A stretch of DNA of 64,000 nt from Rhizobium jaguaris (GTDB lineage: Bacteria; Pseudomonadota; Alphaproteobacteria; Rhizobiales; Rhizobiaceae): NCBI RefSeq assembly GCF_003627755.1, contig NZ_CP032695.1:1364001-1428000 (forward strand), read 5' to 3'. Both the position numbers and the translations under genes were made by a program. Numbering within the stretch: position 1 is the stretch's first letter; each line of letters begins with the position of its first letter. Below the pieces are notes generated by a model. It had not been told where the DNA came from. It saw nothing but the letters and a program-made list of their open reading frames with translations, and made no database searches. This document shows positions 63,572 to 64,000 of this stretch, one piece after another.

Positions 63572-64000
<429 letters not shown>

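Overview
The window reads as chromosome, chromid or megaplasmid DNA of an alphaproteobacterium of the Rhizobiaceae (Rhizobium/Agrobacterium type). The GC-rich coding, four complete ABC importers and the start of one more ATPase gene (all but one importer with its own regulator), an Omp25/31-type barrel, a SPFH/NfeD pair and short rhizobial-style palindromes all point that way. This is inference from gene content; no rRNA, tRNA, replication, phage or IS gene is visible.

Layout. 1-4.5 kb: an MFS exporter (cut by the window edge), a class III nucleotide cyclase, a small lipoprotein, an alpha/beta hydrolase and an outer-membrane barrel. 4.7-11.4 kb: a LacI regulator divergent from a sugar ABC importer and a D-psicose/D-tagatose 3-epimerase-like enzyme, a compact ketose-uptake operon. 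11.6-14.1 kb: a DUF992 protein and a chemoreceptor. 14.5-18.2 kb: a large membrane protein with a spermidine-synthase-like core, divergent from a Tat-signal protein-isoaspartate-methyltransferase homologue and a possible 25-residue membrane peptide. 18.6-21.2 kb: a complete bufferin (copper-binding RiPP) operon, bufA1-B-C-D. 22.1-25.9 kb: a NarL-type two-component system bracketed by two secreted Gly/Asn-repeat proteins. 26.7-34.2 kb: a fatty-acid hydroxylase, then a HutC-type regulator divergent from an amino-acid ABC importer, a histidine-ammonia-lyase homologue that lacks the MIO triad, and a sarcosine-oxidase-like flavoenzyme. 34.2-37.1 kb: slipin, an NfeD gene with a frameshift, and TerC.

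37.2-48.4 kb, all on the minus strand: a peptide-type ABC importer whose second permease is broken, two tandem enolase-superfamily paralogues, an MFS importer and a Tat-dependent M20 amidohydrolase. 48.7-55.8 kb: a GH25 lipoprotein, a DUF899 protein, a TPR/winged-helix regulator with a beta-propeller protein, a LysR/quinone oxidoreductase pair and a small HTH protein. 56.2-64 kb: a second peptide-type importer interleaved with a cog3964 amidohydrolase, a RidA-like protein, an IclR regulator and a SelA-like PLP enzyme, running off the right edge inside an ATPase gene.

The most unusual points are: the MIO-less ammonia-lyase homologue inside a dedicated uptake operon; the periplasmic-looking methyltransferase paired with a membrane spermidine-synthase-like protein next to the bufferin operon; the nonsense mutation plus deletion fusing the 3' end of a dppC-type gene to dppD; the NfeD frameshift; and GC-rich stem-loops placed directly after all four substrate-binding-protein genes.
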